NCBI RefSeq assembly: GCF_000422085.1
Contig: NC_021741.1
Coordinates: forward strand, 1,550,001 to 1,614,000
DNA: 64,000 nucleotides
Direction of reading: 5' to 3'
Source of the DNA: Serratia liquefaciens ATCC 27592
Lineage (GTDB): Bacteria > Pseudomonadota > Gammaproteobacteria > Enterobacterales > Enterobacteriaceae
The notes beneath the pieces were generated by a model, which searched no databases, was not told the DNA's origin, and saw only the letters and a program-made list of their open reading frames with translations. This document shows, one piece after another, positions 62,901 to 64,000 of the stretch. Each line of letters opens with the position of its first letter. The first letter of the stretch is position 1. The translations under genes and the position numbers were made by a program.

Positions 62901-63641
62901 ATGTGGCTTAATTGTATCACCACGTTTGATGGGGCAATTTGTATTTCTCAAACCGTCGCCAATGAGTTATCTAATTGGGTTTGCGTTCAGTATCCAGATA
63001 GGAAATATTCATTTGATATTCAATGGTTCCATTTAGGGGCGGATTTAGTCAGTTCAGTACCTTCAAATGGTAAACTCGCGGATTCTGAGTATGTGCTTGA
63101 AAAAATGTCTAAACGGACAACTTTTTTGATGGTTAGCACGGTCGAACCCCGCAAGCAGCATGCTCAAGTTTTAGCCGCTTTTGAATTACTCTGGAATAAT
63201 GGCGAAGATATTAATCTTGTAATTGTAGGCAAGCAAGGGTGGATGGTTGAACAACTAATCAACCGAATTTCTCATCATAATGAGTTGAATCATAAACTTT
63301 TCTGGTTGTCTGATGTTAGTGATGAATATCTTGAAAGCATTTATGGTGCTGCAGATTGTTTGATTGCGGCGAGCACTGGTGAAGGTTTTGGTCTGCCATT
63401 AATTGAAGCAGCTCAATATGGAAAACCTATAATTGCACGAGATATTCCAGTGTTCAGAGAGGTTGCTGGTGATAGTGCATTCTATTTTGATGGTTTATCT
63501 CCGAACGATCTTTCTGACGCGGTGAATGAATGGCTTAGATTGAAGAGTATCGCTGGAGTCCCCGATGTAACCGGTTTAAAATGGTCAACTTGGGAACAAA
63601 GTGCAATGCAATTATTGAATGCTATTTTAAAAAAGAATTGA
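59916..63641 (+). CDS. Three-domain processive glycosyltransferase (WbdA-like)
   Basis: 1241 residues made of three GT-B/GT4 units. Domain 1 (about 1-400) has MRIVIDMQGLQASNAKRGIG and E316-GFGLPVL-E324. Domain 2 (about 425-820) has PLPPAKSGIADYSAELI and RGETSGTVLDC with E728 but C736 in place of the second glutamate. Domain 3 (about 855-1241) has VDVSELVQRDAKSGIQRVVR and E1156-GFGLPLI-E1164. Such fusions (E. coli O8/O9a WbdA) polymerise mannan-type O-antigens, each domain forming its own linkage. Here mannose or D-rhamnose is likely. Linkages cannot be read from sequence. Confidence 0.85.
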   Translation: MRIVIDMQGLQASNAKRGIGRYTSDLIENMLALNIKHEVILLLNGMLPNSIDNIRRNFSRYLPTENIIVWSGVGPVNALDESNVQRRKISEKIREDFIKKISPDVLLITSLFEGLSDDAVTSIGSVITSVPTAVILYDLIPLIHKEVYLENSMVENWYLNKIDQLRRADMLLSISNSSGGEAVRYLGFDKKDVINISTACDKEFKRINLSEIERLALSDKYKLYTPFIMYTGGIDHRKNIEGLLKAFSLLPEKLRADHQLAIVCSIQETDRIRLTQLCKIYGLNEQDVIFTGYIPESDLISLYNACEFFVFPSWHEGFGLPVLEAMCCGKAVIGGNRSSIPEVIGNEEALFDPYDSQEIADKIAKVLTDKDFKASLEKHAESQSQNFSWGISAKSAWEALEKFQEENTANKSSCKLSPSNNRKRLAYISPLPPAKSGIADYSAELISELSRHYVIDVIIAQNEKVIEPYVTSNCSIRDIKYFEENAAQYERILYHFGNSAFHGHMFKLLNDYPGVVVLHDFFISGVVAHVDVTTAQIPGFWSKELHKSGGWPAVFMRYKAADTADVVYKYPCNISVLQSSVGVIVHSDFSRRLASSLYGHTITSDWALIPHLRVPVYDVPRKKARETLGIDENAFVVCSFGLLGPTKLNHKLLTAWLNSPLSDNERCHLVFVGENHNGKYGEDLLRLIKKSKNGKRIKITGWAEADDYKMWLAAADVGVQLRTLSRGETSGTVLDCMNYGLATIVNANGSMADLDDSCVAKLVDDFSEIDLIDILKLLYNDIGYRERLKSAAINKIRILHKPRACAEEYKMAIEKFFNNSHHSAQKLVDSIINEAEDDISGEYLKLATAITNNYEPEPRKKQLLVDVSELVQRDAKSGIQRVVRAILNQLLQNPPEGWVVEPVYATESSHGYRYARSFTCAFLGIPSGWTEDAPIEAWAGDIFLGLDLQPNIVQSKQSFLHDIHRRGIGVHFVVYDLLPILAPESFFPGAKDTYEMWLNCITTFDGAICISQTVANELSNWVCVQYPDRKYSFDIQWFHLGADLVSSVPSNGKLADSEYVLEKMSKRTTFLMVSTVEPRKQHAQVLAAFELLWNNGEDINLVIVGKQGWMVEQLINRISHHNELNHKLFWLSDVSDEYLESIYGAADCLIAASTGEGFGLPLIEAAQYGKPIIARDIPVFREVAGDSAFYFDGLSPNDLSDAVNEWLRLKSIAGVPDVTGLKWSTWEQSAMQLLNAILKKN

Positions 63642-63679
63642 TTTTTACACGGTGTGTATAACTTGTGATGGATAATAAA

Positions 63680-64000
63680 ATGACTCAAAAAGTAGCCGTA
63701 ATTACTGGTATCACTGGCCAAGACGGTGCTTATCTTGCAGAACTTCTGTTAGAGAAGGGCTATGCGGTTCATGGTACCTATCGACGTACCAGTTCTGTCA
63801 ATTTCTGGCGGATCGAAGAATTGGGTATTGATAAGCACCCAAATCTGAATTTGGTTGAATATGATCTGACCGATCTTTCCGCCAGCATTCGTCTGCTCCA
63901 ACAAACCGGAGCAACAGAGGTATATAACTTGGCAGCGCAGAGTTTTGTGGGTGTTTCATTCGAGCAACCAATTACCACTGCTGAAATCACAGGCATCGGC
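63680..64000 (+). CDS. gmd: GDP-mannose 4,6-dehydratase (second copy), 5' part
   Basis: 107 residues to the right edge of the window; the catalytic Y-xxx-K lies beyond it. [19 protein letters not shown] (about 10-28) and [18 protein letters not shown] match the first gmd at 32739 closely in protein, but codon choice differs. It makes GDP-4-keto-6-deoxy-D-mannose, so the O-antigen operon also points to a GDP-6-deoxyhexose, probably D-rhamnose. The ATG at 63680 was chosen; an in-frame ATG at 63668 is an alternative. Confidence 0.93.
   Translation, partial: MTQKVAVITGITGQDGAYLAELLLEKGYAVHGTYRRTSSVNFWRIEELGIDKHPNLNLVEYDLTDLSASIRLLQQTGATEVYNLAAQSFVGVSFEQPITTAEITGIG

Overview
The window reads as a chromosomal segment of a Serratia species (Yersiniaceae, Enterobacterales). 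The backbone genes match enterobacterial proteins nearly residue for residue (MglBAC, SanA, MaeA, Cdd, YohJK, MetG, Mrp, Udk, Dcd, AsmA, DcuC, YegH). A DUF4214/S-layer-type protein followed by a LipB-LipC-LipD exporter is a Serratia hallmark. The species cannot be fixed from sequence reading alone.

Region 1 (1-20.4 kb) is conserved, moderately GC-rich backbone. It holds the tail of the galactose/methyl-galactoside ABC transporter operon (mglB'-mglA-mglC), sanA, the NAD malic enzyme maeA, cdd with a recognisable tandem CRP/CytR control region, yohJK, an MFS exporter, the divergent metG/mrp pair, a PAP2 phosphatase, udk-dcd-asmA, dcuC and yegH.

Region 2 (20.4-40.9 kb) is a visibly AT-rich exopolysaccharide locus of the Wzy-dependent, colanic-acid/group-1 capsule type. 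A JUMPstart/ops element (RfaH recruitment) precedes galU-galF. Then come wza-wzb-wzc, glycosyltransferases, Wzx, Wzy, an acyltransferase, gmd-rmd (a GDP-D-rhamnose route) and the initiating transferase WbaP. After a strong terminator-like inverted repeat come a second initiator of the WcaJ type and a Tat-signal beta-helix protein that recalls WcaM.

Region 3 (41.2-48.7 kb) encodes a type I secretion unit. A large DUF4214-containing S-layer-like protein has its own promoter and terminator, and is followed by the ABC exporter, membrane fusion protein and outer-membrane channel (LipBCD).

Region 4 (49-64 kb) is O-antigen and sugar-nucleotide territory. A first manC, a frameshifted manB and galE are followed by a second JUMPstart/ops element. 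Behind it lies an ABC-transporter-dependent O-antigen operon: manC, manB, wzm, wzt, a WbdD-like methyltransferase without the kinase domain, a 1241-residue triple-domain glycosyltransferase, and the start of a second gmd. The window ends inside that gmd.

Taken together, 20-64 kb is a cell-surface superlocus. Mannose and galactose nucleotide sugars feed an RfaH-controlled exopolysaccharide and an RfaH-controlled ABC-type O-polysaccharide, and an S-layer-like protein with its own exporter sits between them.
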